Positions 39,051-48,036 of a stretch of 64,000 nucleotides of DNA are shown here, piece by piece. Both the position numbers and the translations under genes were made by a program. The notes under the pieces were generated by a model. It made no database searches, was not told the origin of the DNA, and saw nothing but the letters and a program-made list of their open reading frames with translations. Within the stretch, counting starts at the first letter, position 1. Each line of letters opens with the position of its first letter. This DNA comes from an uncultured Ilumatobacter sp. Lineage in GTDB: Bacteria > Actinomycetota > Acidimicrobiia > Acidimicrobiales > Ilumatobacteraceae. The stretch is taken from contig CALFRK010000026.1 in NCBI GenBank assembly GCA_937919625.1, positions 1 through 64,000 of the forward strand, given 5' to 3'.

Positions 39051-39128
39051 TTTCACATCAGTTCGAATCCGCCCGGTGGTCAGGCAGTCCCGGCAGGCCA
39101 AGCGATCTCAATTCGAACTGACGTGAAA
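39051..39128. repeat. 18-bp inverted repeat, 42 bp apart
   Basis: TTTCACATCAGTTCGAAT (39051-39068) and ATTCGAACTGACGTGAAA (39111-39128) are inverted copies with one mismatch. Between convergent genes, so a large stem-loop or a protein-binding site is possible. The rest of the 38986-39259 gap holds no gene, only this element and the hairpin at 39206. Confidence 0.8.
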
Positions 39129-39205
39129 TGGCTGGTGCTTTGGCGGGATGGTCGTCATCCGTCTCGGTTCGCAGCCGATGCCTGAGCGGGTCGAGACGCG
39201 AGACC

Positions 39206-39234
39206 GCCCGGCACCGAGGGGGCCGGTGCCGGGC
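39206..39234. terminator. hairpin between convergent genes
   Basis: GCCCGGCACC (39206-39215) and GGTGCCGGGC (39225-39234) form a perfect 10-bp stem with a 9-base loop. It lies 26 bp after the stop of the gene at 39260 (minus strand) and can serve as a bidirectional terminator. No U tract. Confidence 0.7.
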
Positions 39235-39259
39235 AGTTGTAGTGGTGGTTTCCGGGCGC

Positions 39260-39904
39260 TCAACCTGCGAAGGCTGCCTCAAACGCCGCCGTCAGCTCAG
39301 GGGTTGCCGGGCCGCTGTATCCGCAGAAGTTGACGGTTCCTTCGGCGGCAGTGATCAGGTATTGCTGGCCGGCCACGAACTCGAATCCGTCGATCAACGC
39401 CGGCGATCCGGCGGCCCCCGACAGCACCACGCTGGCAGCATCGCCGCCCGCGTACCAGCGATCGACGGTCAGAGTCACGACCTCACCGTCTACCGACGTT
39501 GCGGTGCCTGCGAACGCCGGCGACATGTTGGCGAGGAAGGCGACGTCGAACATGATGCACGACGACATCACGCCGCTGTCGCCCAGCGACAGCTCGAGTG
39601 GCGGGCCTGCGGCGATCTGTGTGTCGCCATCACCGCCGCGATTGCCGACGATCACGGCGCCGCCGACGGCGATCACCGCAGCAGCGGCGACGCCACCGAG
39701 CAGCATCCAGTTGCGCCGACGGCGTTCGCCGATCGTCGAGGATTGGGGAATCGACGTGGTAAGTGAATCTTCCTTGTCGATGAGTGGGGTGTTCATGATT
39801 TGCTCCATTCGGGCTCTGGACGACGTAGTCGCCGCTGATTCGACGGGCACACCGGGGTGCATCGGGTCGAGACGTCCGAGTTGATCCCGCAACTCTTCGT
39901 TCAT
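39260..39904 (-). CDS. membrane partner of the ECF sigma factor (likely anti-sigma)
   Basis: A 214-residue protein starting at ATG 39904 (MNEELRDQLGRLDPMHPG). A cytoplasmic segment of about 60 residues is followed by one helix (LLGGVAAAAVIAVGGAVIV) and an exported domain with two cysteines (SSCIMFDV, NFCGYSG) that may form a disulfide. The ATGA overlap with the sigma-factor gene fits a membrane anti-sigma factor, but the HxxxCxxC zinc motif of ZAS anti-sigma factors is absent. Gene ends before the hairpin at 39206. Confidence 0.68.
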   Translation of the reverse strand: MNEELRDQLGRLDPMHPGVPVESAATTSSRARMEQIMNTPLIDKEDSLTTSIPQSSTIGERRRRNWMLLGGVAAAAVIAVGGAVIVGNRGGDGDTQIAAGPPLELSLGDSGVMSSCIMFDVAFLANMSPAFAGTATSVDGEVVTLTVDRWYAGGDAASVVLSGAAGSPALIDGFEFVAGQQYLITAAEGTVNFCGYSGPATPELTAAFEAAFAG

Positions 39905-40458
39905 GGCCGAGGCTCCCTTCTGTGTCCAAGCCCTTCCTGTCCGGCAGCGGCAACATTCTGTCGCTCCATCGAGGAAACAATCGTTTTCTTCGCTCGAGTG
40001 AGTCGCAGGCTCACCGCGTTCGGCGTCATGTCGAGCACGACGGCGATCTCGCGGGGCTCGAGTTGTTCCCAGGCCCAAAGCCTGATGAGCTCCCGATCCG
40101 ATTCGTCCAGCTCGGCGAGCGCGGCTTCCAGCCGCGGGTTGTCGAACTCGGCCATCGGCGTGCCCAGGGCGACCGAATCTCGTGGTGCACGCTCGATCAT
40201 CTTGCCCACGAGCCGCAGCCGGCGCTGCGATCCACGCCGATGATTCGCCAGGCATCGCTTGGCGACGCCGTACGACCAGGGAAGCGGATCGTCAGCCGGC
40301 AGCTGGTCGAGCCGGCGCCAGATCACGAGCAAGGCGTCATTCAACAGTTCCGAGACGTCGGCGGGCTGCGTTCGACGTGCGAAGTAGCGCTGCAAGGGCT
40401 CGTACACGACATCGACGACGGACTCGAACTGTCCGCGCCGAGCGAGATCGATGTCCAC
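39901..40458 (-). CDS. ECF-type RNA polymerase sigma factor
   Basis: A 185-residue sigma factor from the GTG at 40458, which has AGGAG five bases upstream; ATGs at 40485 and 40548 would add up to 30 residues. Region 2 is FESVVDVVYEPLQRYFARR to LNDALLVIWRRLDQLP and PWSYGVAKRCLANHRR; region 4 is LDESDRELIRLWAWEQLEPREIA with VLDMTPNAVSLRLTRAKK as helix-turn-helix. These are typical of group IV sigma factors. It overlaps the downstream membrane gene by ATGA, the usual arrangement of a sigma/anti-sigma pair. Confidence 0.88.
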   Translation of the reverse strand: MDIDLARRGQFESVVDVVYEPLQRYFARRTQPADVSELLNDALLVIWRRLDQLPADDPLPWSYGVAKRCLANHRRGSQRRLRLVGKMIERAPRDSVALGTPMAEFDNPRLEAALAELDESDRELIRLWAWEQLEPREIAVVLDMTPNAVSLRLTRAKKTIVSSMERQNVAAAGQEGLGHRREPRP

Positions 40459-40747
40459 CCCTGCTCCTGTCCTCAACGACGCCATTGACTCGCCATCTGA
40501 CGATCCGGCTGGCCGCCCGGTTCGCTCACCAACCTCGCTATTTGTCACGCGATGCTACGCCTCTCTTCACAATCGAACAAGGATGGACAGTGACGCGGGC
40601 CCGCTGTCTCAGCGGATAGCCGTGTCGTAATCGGCGGTCAGCCCGCACGGTTCCCACGATAAGTACAGCCCATGCAGTCGCGAACTCGGCGCCGCCGCCC
40701 GAGGCCGCACGGCTTGGCGTTCACGGCGCGGCTCAGGACCTGAGACA

Positions 40748-41956
40748 ATGGGAGACATGGAGCGGCTGCGCAGTCCGATGCTCGACGATCTCGCAGAGAT
40801 GGCGACGGCGCTCGTCGACGAGGGGTTGTTCAAGCACGAGCGGCCGATCGTCTCACCCCAGTCCTCACACATCGAGCTCGCCGACGGCGCCAGCGTGCTC
40901 AACCTGTGTGCCAACAACTATCTCGGGTTGGCCAATCATCCGGCGCTCGTCGAGGCCGCTCACGCTGCGCTCGACACCTACGGGTACGGCATGGCGTCGG
41001 TGCGGTTCATCTGCGGCACCCAGACCGTGCACAAGCAGCTGGAAGCCGAGCTGAGCTCGTTTCTCGGCACCGAAGACACGATCTTGTACTCGTCGTGCTT
41101 CGACGCCAACGGCGGCCTGTTCGAGACGATTCTCGACGAGCAAGACTGCATCATCAGCGACGCCCTCAACCATGCGTCGATCATCGATGGGATCCGGCTC
41201 AGCAAGGCACAGCGGCTGCGTTACGACAACAACGACATGGCCCAGTTGGAACGCCGCCTGCAGGAGGCGACCGGTGCCCGCTACCGCCTGATTGCCACCG
41301 ACGGTGTGTTCTCGATGGACGGCGTGATCGCCGACCTGGCTGCGATCTGCGATCTCGCCGAGCGGTACGACGCGATGGTGATGGTCGACGACTCACATGC
41401 CGTTGGCTTCGTCGGCCCCAGTGGGCGAGGCACACCCGAGTACTGCGGTGTGGTCGATCGGGTCGACATCATCACGGGCACACTCGGCAAGGCAATGGGG
41501 GGTGCCTCGGGCGGCTACACCACCGGACGCGGCGAGATCATCGAATGGTTGCGGCAGCGATCCAGGCCGTATCTGTTCAGCAACTCCTTGGCGCCGGTGA
41601 TCGCCGCCACCACGCTGCGGGTACTCGAGCTGCTGCAGTCAGCCGACCACCTGCAACGTCAGCTCGAGCGCAACTCGCAGCGCTTCCGCGATGGCATGTC
41701 GGCGGCCGGCTTCAGATTGGTCGGCGCAGACCATCCGATCATCCCGGTGATGCTGGGCGACGCCCGAGTCGCCGGCGAGATGGCCGACCGCCTGCTGGCG
41801 GAAGGGCTGTTCGTGACCGCCTTCTCGTTCCCGGTGGTGCCGCACGGCAGCGCACGGATCCGCACCCAGATGTCGGCCGCTCACTCCGACGACGACATCA
41901 CGATGGCGATCGCCGCGTTCGCACGCGTCGGACACAAAATGGGGGTCTTGTCGTGA
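40748..41956 (+). CDS. kbl: glycine C-acetyltransferase (2-amino-3-ketobutyrate CoA ligase)
   Basis: A 402-residue PLP enzyme that splits 2-amino-3-oxobutanoate with CoA to glycine and acetyl-CoA, the second step of threonine catabolism. [13 protein letters not shown] near the start, [46 protein letters not shown] and the PLP lysine in [14 protein letters not shown] match Kbl closely; E. coli Kbl has 398 residues. AGGA lies 9 bases before the ATG 40748. The stop overlaps the tdh GTG (GTGA), so both enzymes are made together. Confidence 0.95.
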   Translation: MGDMERLRSPMLDDLAEMATALVDEGLFKHERPIVSPQSSHIELADGASVLNLCANNYLGLANHPALVEAAHAALDTYGYGMASVRFICGTQTVHKQLEAELSSFLGTEDTILYSSCFDANGGLFETILDEQDCIISDALNHASIIDGIRLSKAQRLRYDNNDMAQLERRLQEATGARYRLIATDGVFSMDGVIADLAAICDLAERYDAMVMVDDSHAVGFVGPSGRGTPEYCGVVDRVDIITGTLGKAMGGASGGYTTGRGEIIEWLRQRSRPYLFSNSLAPVIAATTLRVLELLQSADHLQRQLERNSQRFRDGMSAAGFRLVGADHPIIPVMLGDARVAGEMADRLLAEGLFVTAFSFPVVPHGSARIRTQMSAAHSDDDITMAIAAFARVGHKMGVLS

Positions 41957-42978
41957 AAGCGCTCGTCAAGGCCCGACCCGAGCCAGGGCTGTGGCTCGAA
42001 GACATGCCAGTACCAAGCCCCGGCGACACCGATGTCTTGATCCGGGTCCACAAGACGTCGATCTGTGGCACCGACCTGCACATCCATCGCTGGGACCCCT
42101 GGGCGCAGAACACCATCCCGGTGCCGATGGTCGTCGGGCATGAGTTCATGGGCGAGATCGTGCAGATCGGCAACGACGTTGCCGGACTCGAGGTCGGCCA
42201 GCGCGTCGCCGGTGAGGGCCACATCACCTGTGGCCACTGCCGCAACTGCAAGGGTGGCCGACGCGAGTTCTGCCACAACCATGTCGGTGTCGGCGTAACA
42301 CGTCCGGGGGCGTTTGCTGAGTATGTGGTGCTGCCGGCACAGAACGTATTCGTCGTACCCGCCCACATCGATGACGACATTGCCGCCGTGCTCGATCCGC
42401 TCGGCAATGCCACCCACACGGCACTGCGCTACGACATGGTCGGCGAAGACGTGTTGATCACCGGTGCCGGCCCGATCGGGGCGATGGCCGCCGCGATCGC
42501 ACGCCACATCGGTGCCCGCAACATCGTGATCACCGACATCAACAGGTACCGGCTCGATCTGGCCGCCGAACTCGGGGCGACCCGCGTCGTCGACGTGTCG
42601 CAAGAACAGCTGACCGACGTGATGGCCGAGCTCGGTATGACCGAGGGGTTCGATGTAGGCCTCGAGATGTCAGGCGCCGAGTCGGCCTTCAACCAGATGC
42701 TAGGCGCCATGAACCACGGGGCCCGGATCGCCGTGCTCGGCATCCCAGCCGGCCCGATGACACTCGACATCAACGACGTGATTTTCAAAGGGCTCGAGAT
42801 TCAGGGAATCTACGGTCGTCGGATCTTCGAGACCTGGTACAAGATGTCAGCGATGCTGCAGAGCGGCCTCGACGTCGGCTCGATCGTGACCCACCGCCTG
42901 GCAGCAGACCGGTTCGAGGAGGCCTTCGAAATCATCGGGCGCGGCGATTGCGGCAAGGTGATCCTCGACTGGACCTGA
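41953..42978 (+). CDS. tdh: L-threonine 3-dehydrogenase
   Basis: A 341-residue zinc-dependent alcohol-dehydrogenase-family enzyme, the same length as E. coli Tdh. It oxidises threonine to 2-amino-3-oxobutanoate with NAD+, feeding Kbl. The catalytic zinc ligands are in [15 protein letters not shown] and VGHEFMGE; structural zinc cysteines are in [18 protein letters not shown]. The Rossmann motif is [13 protein letters not shown]. The GTG start at 41953 overlaps the kbl stop. The gene order kbl-tdh is conserved in many bacteria. Confidence 0.96.
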   Translation: MKALVKARPEPGLWLEDMPVPSPGDTDVLIRVHKTSICGTDLHIHRWDPWAQNTIPVPMVVGHEFMGEIVQIGNDVAGLEVGQRVAGEGHITCGHCRNCKGGRREFCHNHVGVGVTRPGAFAEYVVLPAQNVFVVPAHIDDDIAAVLDPLGNATHTALRYDMVGEDVLITGAGPIGAMAAAIARHIGARNIVITDINRYRLDLAAELGATRVVDVSQEQLTDVMAELGMTEGFDVGLEMSGAESAFNQMLGAMNHGARIAVLGIPAGPMTLDINDVIFKGLEIQGIYGRRIFETWYKMSAMLQSGLDVGSIVTHRLAADRFEEAFEIIGRGDCGKVILDWT

Positions 42979-43009
42979 ACCGCCCGCTGTGGTCTAGCCA
43001 TTTCGGCGC

Positions 43010-43038
43010 GGTGCGGATCGGTGACCGATCAGCGCACC
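43010..43038. terminator. hairpin between tdh and the convergent hydrolase
   Basis: GGTGCG (43010-43015) pairs with CGCACC (43033-43038), and GATCGGT with ACCGATC inside. The structure covers the stop of the convergent hydrolase gene at 43029. Confidence 0.5.
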
Positions 43039-44060
43039 CGAATGGCCACGCCCGGCGCCGAGCCGAGCCGTCGTGCCTCTGTGACGCCCGCCGCGGCGTC
43101 GAGTTCGAGGGCGATCTGGAGAAATGCCCACACCACGCTCACCTGCGTCGCCAACAGCTCGCGCCACGGTCGTAGACCAGGGCCGACGGCATCGCCGATC
43201 GTGGCGTTGAGATACTGCCGCACGAAAGTTGGGAGGCTGGGCACGTCACGCGCCAGCTCCGAGTAAAGGCCCATGTCGCTGGCAGCTTGGTGCGACGCCC
43301 CGGCCAGATCGACCCGCCAGGTTGGCCGGCCGCGTAGCAACGCCCAGGGCCGGTCGGCGTCGCTGGATGCCGGCGCGGTGGTGTCCTGATCTGACACGAC
43401 CAGCAGCGTCGGCACCGTGACACGGCCGAGCGCACCATCGCTCATGGTTCGGGTATACGGCTGGAGGCATGCGACAGCGCGGACACGATCGTGAGCGGGC
43501 ACTCCTCTGGCACCCGCCGCCGTGGCGAGCGCCGTGTAGGCGCCGTAGGAGTGGCCGGCGAGCGCAACCCGCTCGTGGTCGATCGCATCGATCAGCACGG
43601 CCGGCAGCAGGGTGCCGCCCGGCCCGAGTTCGGCGAGGACTGCATGAGCATCGCCAACCCGGTTGATCTCGTTCGTGCGATCATCGACAAAACTGCCCAG
43701 CAGCCAGTCGGTGAGACCGTCGCCAGGGTGATCGGCGGACACCACGATCGCACCGCGGGCGGCGAGCGCCTCGCACAGCAGCGAGTAGGCAAAACGGAAT
43801 CCCGTGCGCCCGTGCGAGAACAAGATCAGCGGAAACCGTCCCGCCGCCGGCGGCGGCTCGTGTTGCGCCGCCGCCGCCAGGAACGAGACGCCCGGAAACA
43901 ACTCGTACTCAGACCTTGATCCGTCATCGCTGGCTGCCGGATACCACACATCCACGCCGAGCAGCCGACCGTCGCGTTGCGGATCGGCGACCAGCGTCGT
44001 GCGCCGTCCGATCGGGTACAGCGGTGGTTCGATCGGTGGAGCCGCCGAGAACTCGGTCAT
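43029..44060 (-). CDS. alpha/beta hydrolase (PAF-acetylhydrolase/dienelactone-hydrolase-like)
   Basis: A 343-residue soluble hydrolase. LFSHGRTGFRFAYS holds the oxyanion region, AGHSYGAYTAL the nucleophile elbow, and GASHQAASD the histidine; the acid is probably in VSDQDTTAP. The start (PLYPIGRRTTLVADPQRDGRLLGVDVWYPA) is as in PAF-acetylhydrolase-like bacterial esterases. Substrate unknown. It is about 90 bp downstream of the FAD oxidase gene and could belong to that operon. Confidence 0.82.
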   Translation of the reverse strand: MTEFSAAPPIEPPLYPIGRRTTLVADPQRDGRLLGVDVWYPAASDDGSRSEYELFPGVSFLAAAAQHEPPPAAGRFPLILFSHGRTGFRFAYSLLCEALAARGAIVVSADHPGDGLTDWLLGSFVDDRTNEINRVGDAHAVLAELGPGGTLLPAVLIDAIDHERVALAGHSYGAYTALATAAGARGVPAHDRVRAVACLQPYTRTMSDGALGRVTVPTLLVVSDQDTTAPASSDADRPWALLRGRPTWRVDLAGASHQAASDMGLYSELARDVPSLPTFVRQYLNATIGDAVGPGLRPWRELLATQVSVVWAFLQIALELDAAAGVTEARRLGSAPGVAIRVR

Positions 44061-44149
44061 GCTCCGAGCCTATGGACGGCGGACGTTTAGCGGCGACGAA
44101 TCCTTTAAAGCGGTCGGCAGTTCGGTCCCGATCGCTCGGTACCTCCCCG

Positions 44150-45592
44150 TCAGCGGGGAATGATCGTGCCGGCGTTCATGATGCCGTTCGGGTCGAACGC
44201 CTGCTTGAGCGCATAGAGCATTCGGTATGACGAACCGTATTCATCCTCGACCCACCTCGCCCGCGCCTTGCCGATCCCGTGGTGGTGCACGATCGAGCCG
44301 CCATGCCGCAGGGTCTCCTCCACGATGATGGCGATGATCGGCAGCGAGTATGTGGCGGCTTCATCCTCGGGGGCGCAGTCGAGCAAGTCGTAGAAGTAAT
44401 TGAAGTACATGTTGGTGCCATTGATATAGCTGTGTGACGAGTGCCCGCCGAGCAGCGTGATGCCCGGGATCTCGACCCGGATTCGCGATACCACGGCCTG
44501 ATAGATGTCATTCACCGAACTCCAGTCAGCGGCGATCTCGGTCGTGCGGTTGACATTGCGGGTCGTGCGAATCCGCTCGTCCTCTGCGGTGATCTTCTCG
44601 GGCCCCCACACAAGGTCGTCGAACCAGGTTGCGATCAGAGCGCTGTCGACCGGCTCGCACTCCGGATGGCCGGCGACGATCTGCTCGATCGCTTGTGCCG
44701 TTGCCTTGGTGATTCCGGCCGCACCCTCAGCCATGAACAACAAGATGCAGTCGTCCGGGGCGGCGAAGTGAGAGAAGTGGAGTTGGCCGTCCTCGGGGTC
44801 GTACAGCCGTGCGACCGACGGCTTGTAGCCGGCGACCATCACCTCGCGCAGCACGTCGAATCCGGCCTGCATGCTCTTGAGCGTCCACCCCAGGAAGGTG
44901 TTGTTTTCTGGCATGTACGGAAACAGTTTGACCGTGACCTCGGTGATGAAGCACAGGGCGCCCTCGTTGCCGATCACGATGTGACGGATGTCGGGGCCGG
45001 CGGCACGGCGTGGGACGTTCTTGATGCGCGACACGTGACCGCCGGGGAACACCACCTCGAGACCCACGACCATGTCCTCGATCCCGCCGTACAACGTGGA
45101 GAACTGCCCGATGCTGCGGGTCGCAACGAGCCCGCCCATCTGGGCGACCGGCTTCGACTGTGGCGAGTGCCCGGTTGTCAACCCGAGTTCGCGGGCGCGG
45201 TCTTCGAGCAATTGCAACGGCACTCCGCATTGAGCCGTCGCCTGCATGTTGTAGGCATCGATGCTGAGGATCTGGTTCATGCCCGAGCCGTCGAGCACGA
45301 TCGAGTTCTCGACGACCGTCTCGAGCCCACCCTCAGTAGCCGTGCCGCCGGTGCGCGGCACCACATTGATGCCGTGTTCGTCGGCGAAGGCAAGCACGGC
45401 TGCAGCCTCGTGTGTGCTGCGAATCATGACGATCGCTGCCGGGGCCGGCATCGTGTACACGCCAAAGATGTTCTCGAGCTTACGAAAATTGTCGATGCTG
45501 CGCTGCCGCAGCAGATCGGCGTCGGTGTCGATCTGTTCGGGGTCGAGGATCTGCTGGAGATGCTCGACGATCGCTTCGCGGGTGAGGGCCAT
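44150..45592 (-). CDS. FAD-linked oxidase, YgcU/alkyl-DHAP-synthase-like
   Basis: A 480-residue flavoprotein from ATG 45592 with an AGGAAC ribosome site. It has the VAO-type FAD domain (VVPRTGGTATEGG, GLTTGHSPQSKPVAQMGGL) and the C-terminal motif VHHHGIGKARARW that marks alkyl-dihydroxyacetonephosphate synthases and relatives, with DPNGIMNAGTIIP at the end. Length and neighbours fit E. coli YgcU, an uncharacterised FAD-linked oxidoreductase. Expected role: flavin-dependent oxidation of a hydroxy acid or polyol derivative. It follows the FGGY kinase gene at 28 bp. Confidence 0.87.
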   Translation of the reverse strand: MALTREAIVEHLQQILDPEQIDTDADLLRQRSIDNFRKLENIFGVYTMPAPAAIVMIRSTHEAAAVLAFADEHGINVVPRTGGTATEGGLETVVENSIVLDGSGMNQILSIDAYNMQATAQCGVPLQLLEDRARELGLTTGHSPQSKPVAQMGGLVATRSIGQFSTLYGGIEDMVVGLEVVFPGGHVSRIKNVPRRAAGPDIRHIVIGNEGALCFITEVTVKLFPYMPENNTFLGWTLKSMQAGFDVLREVMVAGYKPSVARLYDPEDGQLHFSHFAAPDDCILLFMAEGAAGITKATAQAIEQIVAGHPECEPVDSALIATWFDDLVWGPEKITAEDERIRTTRNVNRTTEIAADWSSVNDIYQAVVSRIRVEIPGITLLGGHSSHSYINGTNMYFNYFYDLLDCAPEDEAATYSLPIIAIIVEETLRHGGSIVHHHGIGKARARWVEDEYGSSYRMLYALKQAFDPNGIMNAGTIIPR

Positions 45593-45620
45593 GTTGGTTC
45601 CTTTGTGCGTTTGAGGGGGG

Positions 45621-47057
45621 CTAGCGGAATAGTGGGTAGGCACGTTCGAGCAGTGGATCGGTGGCATCACGAATGTGCTGGTAGATGGTTTCGTTCATGT
45701 CGCGGTAGACCGCGTTGTTGCGAGGGTCGGGGGTAAACGACTCGCGATCCCTAGCCATCGTGGCAGCGGCAGTATCGATGTCTGGGTGGATACCGACCGC
45801 CGTGGCGGCACAGATCGCGGCGCCGAGGCTGGCACCCCCGGCACCGACGCTGCGCGAAGCGGGTATCCCGAACACGTCGGCAAAAATCTGCATCAACAGT
45901 GGGCTCGACGATCCGCCACCCAACACGACGATCTCGTCCAGGGAGCTTCCAAGTTCGGCACACATCGCGTCGACGTGGTGCTTCATCGTGAGGGCGATCG
46001 CTTCGAGGATCGAGCGGTACAGGTGACCCCTCGTGTGGCGGGCGTCAAAGCCCAGCATCATGCCCTTTCGAAAGGGACGATCGGTCGGCGCCAGCCAGTC
46101 GAGCACGGTCATCAGACCGTCGCTGCCAGCCGGCAAGGGCGCCGCCTCACTCTCGATGTACTCCTCGCGCGACAGCCCGAGTGACCGGGCACGTTCGGCG
46201 ACCTCCGAGCCGAGCAGATCGAGGAACCACGTCAGCGTCCACATCCCGCGCCGCACCCCGTTGCTCTCGTACAGATATCGATTTGGGGCGCAGGCAAAGT
46301 TGGTCCAAAAGTTGGCCGGATGTTGGTGGTTCTCGTGACCATGCACCATCGCCGCGATGTAGGTGCCGAGCGAAATCAGCACTAATGATTCACCGAGCGA
46401 ACCGGCGCTGAGCATCTCGACTGCCTTGTCGTTGGCGGTGGCGACCACCGGAACGCCGACCGGGATACCGGTCAGTGCGGCGGCATCGATGGTGACGAGC
46501 CCGATCACTTCACCGGGCATCTGTAGCTCGACCATCATCTGGCGGGTCACGCCAAACTGCTCGAACACGGCGTCGTCGTCGCTCCACTGCCACGTGTCGG
46601 TATCGATCGGCCACTGCAGCAGAACATTGTTGGCAGCGGTGTCGCGAAGCTCACCCGTGAAGCGGTGGCCGAGGTAGCCCGACGAGGTAGTGGCGTATTC
46701 GAGCGACGGATCGTTGGGCACGTATGGCTGGTAGGCGCGGTCGTCCATCCAGCTGATGACCGGCTCGAGCAGCGACCCGTCGGCCCGAAGAAACGCTTTG
46801 CAACAGCGGATCGTGCACAGCCCGACCCCGGCGATCTCGGTCGGTTCCCCCGTGAAGCCGGCCATCGCCTGGCGGCTGGCGGCCGCGATCGAGTCCCACA
46901 GATCGTCGTTGGGGTGAACAGCGACACCGTGGTGGGGGCGGCTCATCGGTTGCAGCGCCTGGCGGCCCTCCGATACGGCGTTGCCGCAGGCGTCGTAGAC
47001 AACGACTTTGGCGCTCTGCGTGCCGCAGTCGACACCGATCAGGTAGGGCCCGGTCAT
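45621..47057 (-). CDS. FGGY-family carbohydrate kinase, YgcE-like
   Basis: A 478-residue kinase of the FGGY family. The phosphate-1 motif is LIGVDCGTQSAKVVVYD; the second, LISLGTYIAAMVHG; the adenosine part holds EIVVLGGGSSSPLLMQIFADVFG and SVGAGGASLGAAICAA. The closest subgroup I recall is YgcE-like rather than xylulokinase, judged from the paired FAD-oxidase and SDR genes as much as from sequence. It would phosphorylate a sugar, ketose or polyol. The gene lies 6 bp after the SDR gene. Confidence 0.88.
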   Translation of the reverse strand: MTGPYLIGVDCGTQSAKVVVYDACGNAVSEGRQALQPMSRPHHGVAVHPNDDLWDSIAAASRQAMAGFTGEPTEIAGVGLCTIRCCKAFLRADGSLLEPVISWMDDRAYQPYVPNDPSLEYATTSSGYLGHRFTGELRDTAANNVLLQWPIDTDTWQWSDDDAVFEQFGVTRQMMVELQMPGEVIGLVTIDAAALTGIPVGVPVVATANDKAVEMLSAGSLGESLVLISLGTYIAAMVHGHENHQHPANFWTNFACAPNRYLYESNGVRRGMWTLTWFLDLLGSEVAERARSLGLSREEYIESEAAPLPAGSDGLMTVLDWLAPTDRPFRKGMMLGFDARHTRGHLYRSILEAIALTMKHHVDAMCAELGSSLDEIVVLGGGSSSPLLMQIFADVFGIPASRSVGAGGASLGAAICAATAVGIHPDIDTAAATMARDRESFTPDPRNNAVYRDMNETIYQHIRDATDPLLERAYPLFR

Positions 47058-47063
47058 GCGACG

Positions 47064-47840
47064 CTACCGGACGAGGTAGCCGCCGTCGACGGCGAGGATA
47101 TGCCCGTTGACATAGTCGGAAGCTCTGCTGGCGAGGAACACCACGGTGCCCATCAAATCGCCGGGCTCGCCCCAGCGGTCGGCGGGGATGTGCTCGAGTA
47201 CTCGGCGATTGGTGTCGGGATTGCTGCGTGTGTTCTCGGTAATCGCGGTGGCGTAGTAACCGGGAGCGATGCCGTTGACCTGAATGTTGTACATCGCCAG
47301 CTCGTCGCAATACGCCTTGGTGAGCCCGGCGATGCCGTGCTTGGTAGCGGCGTAAGCCGGCGACAGGCGACCACCGAGAAAGCTGAACATCGAACAGATG
47401 TTGATGATCTTGCCACTCCGCTGTGGCACCATCCGCTGACCGACCTCGTAGCTCATCTCGAACGCTGCCGTGAGGTTGACGGAGACAGTCGCGTCCCACG
47501 GCGTGCGGTCGAACTCGAGCACTTCGGCGAGCGGGCCGACCCCGGCGCTGTTGATCAGAATGTCGACCGAGCCGAGCTGTTCGACGCAGGCGTCGACGAT
47601 CCGTTTGGGTGTTCCGGTCTCGGTGATGTCAGCCAGCATGAATCCGTATCGAACGCCCTCGCCCTCGATCATTGCTCGCGTGGCGCCGTCGTCATCGATG
47701 ATGCTCGGAACGAACACGTTGGCGCCGCCCTTGGCGAGCGCCAGGGCGAACGCCTGACCAAGACCGGTGTTGCCGCCGGTGACGATCGCGTTCTTGCCGC
47801 CCAGACTGAAGTAGTTCATCGCGAAGCCTGTGATGTCCAC
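47064..47840 (-). CDS. short-chain dehydrogenase, YgcW/KduD-like
   Basis: A 258-residue SDR from the GTG 47840, which has GAGGGG six bases upstream (ATG 47819 and 47870 are alternatives). The cofactor motif is TGGNTGLGQAFA, the structural NAG is replaced by NSAG in LINSAGVGPL, and the catalytic set is S in CSMFSF, YAATK and N before it. GDLMGTVVFLASRASDYVNGHILAVDGGYLVR is the usual end. KduD/2-deoxy-D-gluconate 3-dehydrogenase-like enzymes oxidise polyols or sugar acids. First gene of the kinase/oxidase operon. Confidence 0.87.
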   Translation of the reverse strand: MDITGFAMNYFSLGGKNAIVTGGNTGLGQAFALALAKGGANVFVPSIIDDDGATRAMIEGEGVRYGFMLADITETGTPKRIVDACVEQLGSVDILINSAGVGPLAEVLEFDRTPWDATVSVNLTAAFEMSYEVGQRMVPQRSGKIINICSMFSFLGGRLSPAYAATKHGIAGLTKAYCDELAMYNIQVNGIAPGYYATAITENTRSNPDTNRRVLEHIPADRWGEPGDLMGTVVFLASRASDYVNGHILAVDGGYLVR

Positions 47841-47881
47841 CGTAATCCCCTCGCGTCTGTGCGGCCTCACACCGTCGATTG

Positions 47882-47954
47882 AGAGCCGGGTGTGGGAATC
47901 GAACCCACGACCACATGATTACAAGTCAAGTGCTCTACCAACTGAGCTAACCCG
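47882..47954 (-). tRNA. tRNA-Thr (TGT)
   Basis: The minus strand folds as a tRNA with acceptor GCCGGGT/ACCCGGC, a D arm TTAGCTCAGTTGGTAGAGC, anticodon loop CTTGTAA with TGT, and a T arm GTGGGTTCGATTCCCAC. CCA is not encoded. Confidence 0.95.
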
Positions 47955-47990
47955 GCGATTGCTGGTCAGGAGGCTAATCCGTCGAGCGAC

Positions 47991-48024
47991 GAAGTGTTCG
48001 GAGTGTGTAGGCACACTCCGAACA
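47991..48024. terminator. strong hairpin after the sortase gene
   Basis: AGTGTTCGGAGTGTG (47991-48005) and CACACTCCGAACACT (48010-48024) pair over 15 bp around TAGG. It begins 13 bp after the stop of the sortase gene (minus strand). It shares the words TTCGGAGT and CACACTCCGAAC with the hairpin at 63257. Confidence 0.78.
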
Positions 48025-48036
48025 CTCTCGGGTGGT

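Noticed and set aside
40549-40747. Possible glycine riboswitch before kbl-tdh
   Set aside because: The leader has a GACAG/CTGTC hairpin but not the conserved glycine-riboswitch core, so no call is made.
44441-45736. 431-residue plus-strand frame opposite the FAD oxidase
   Set aside because: Antisense to an enzyme with clear motifs; the frame encodes no recognisable domain.
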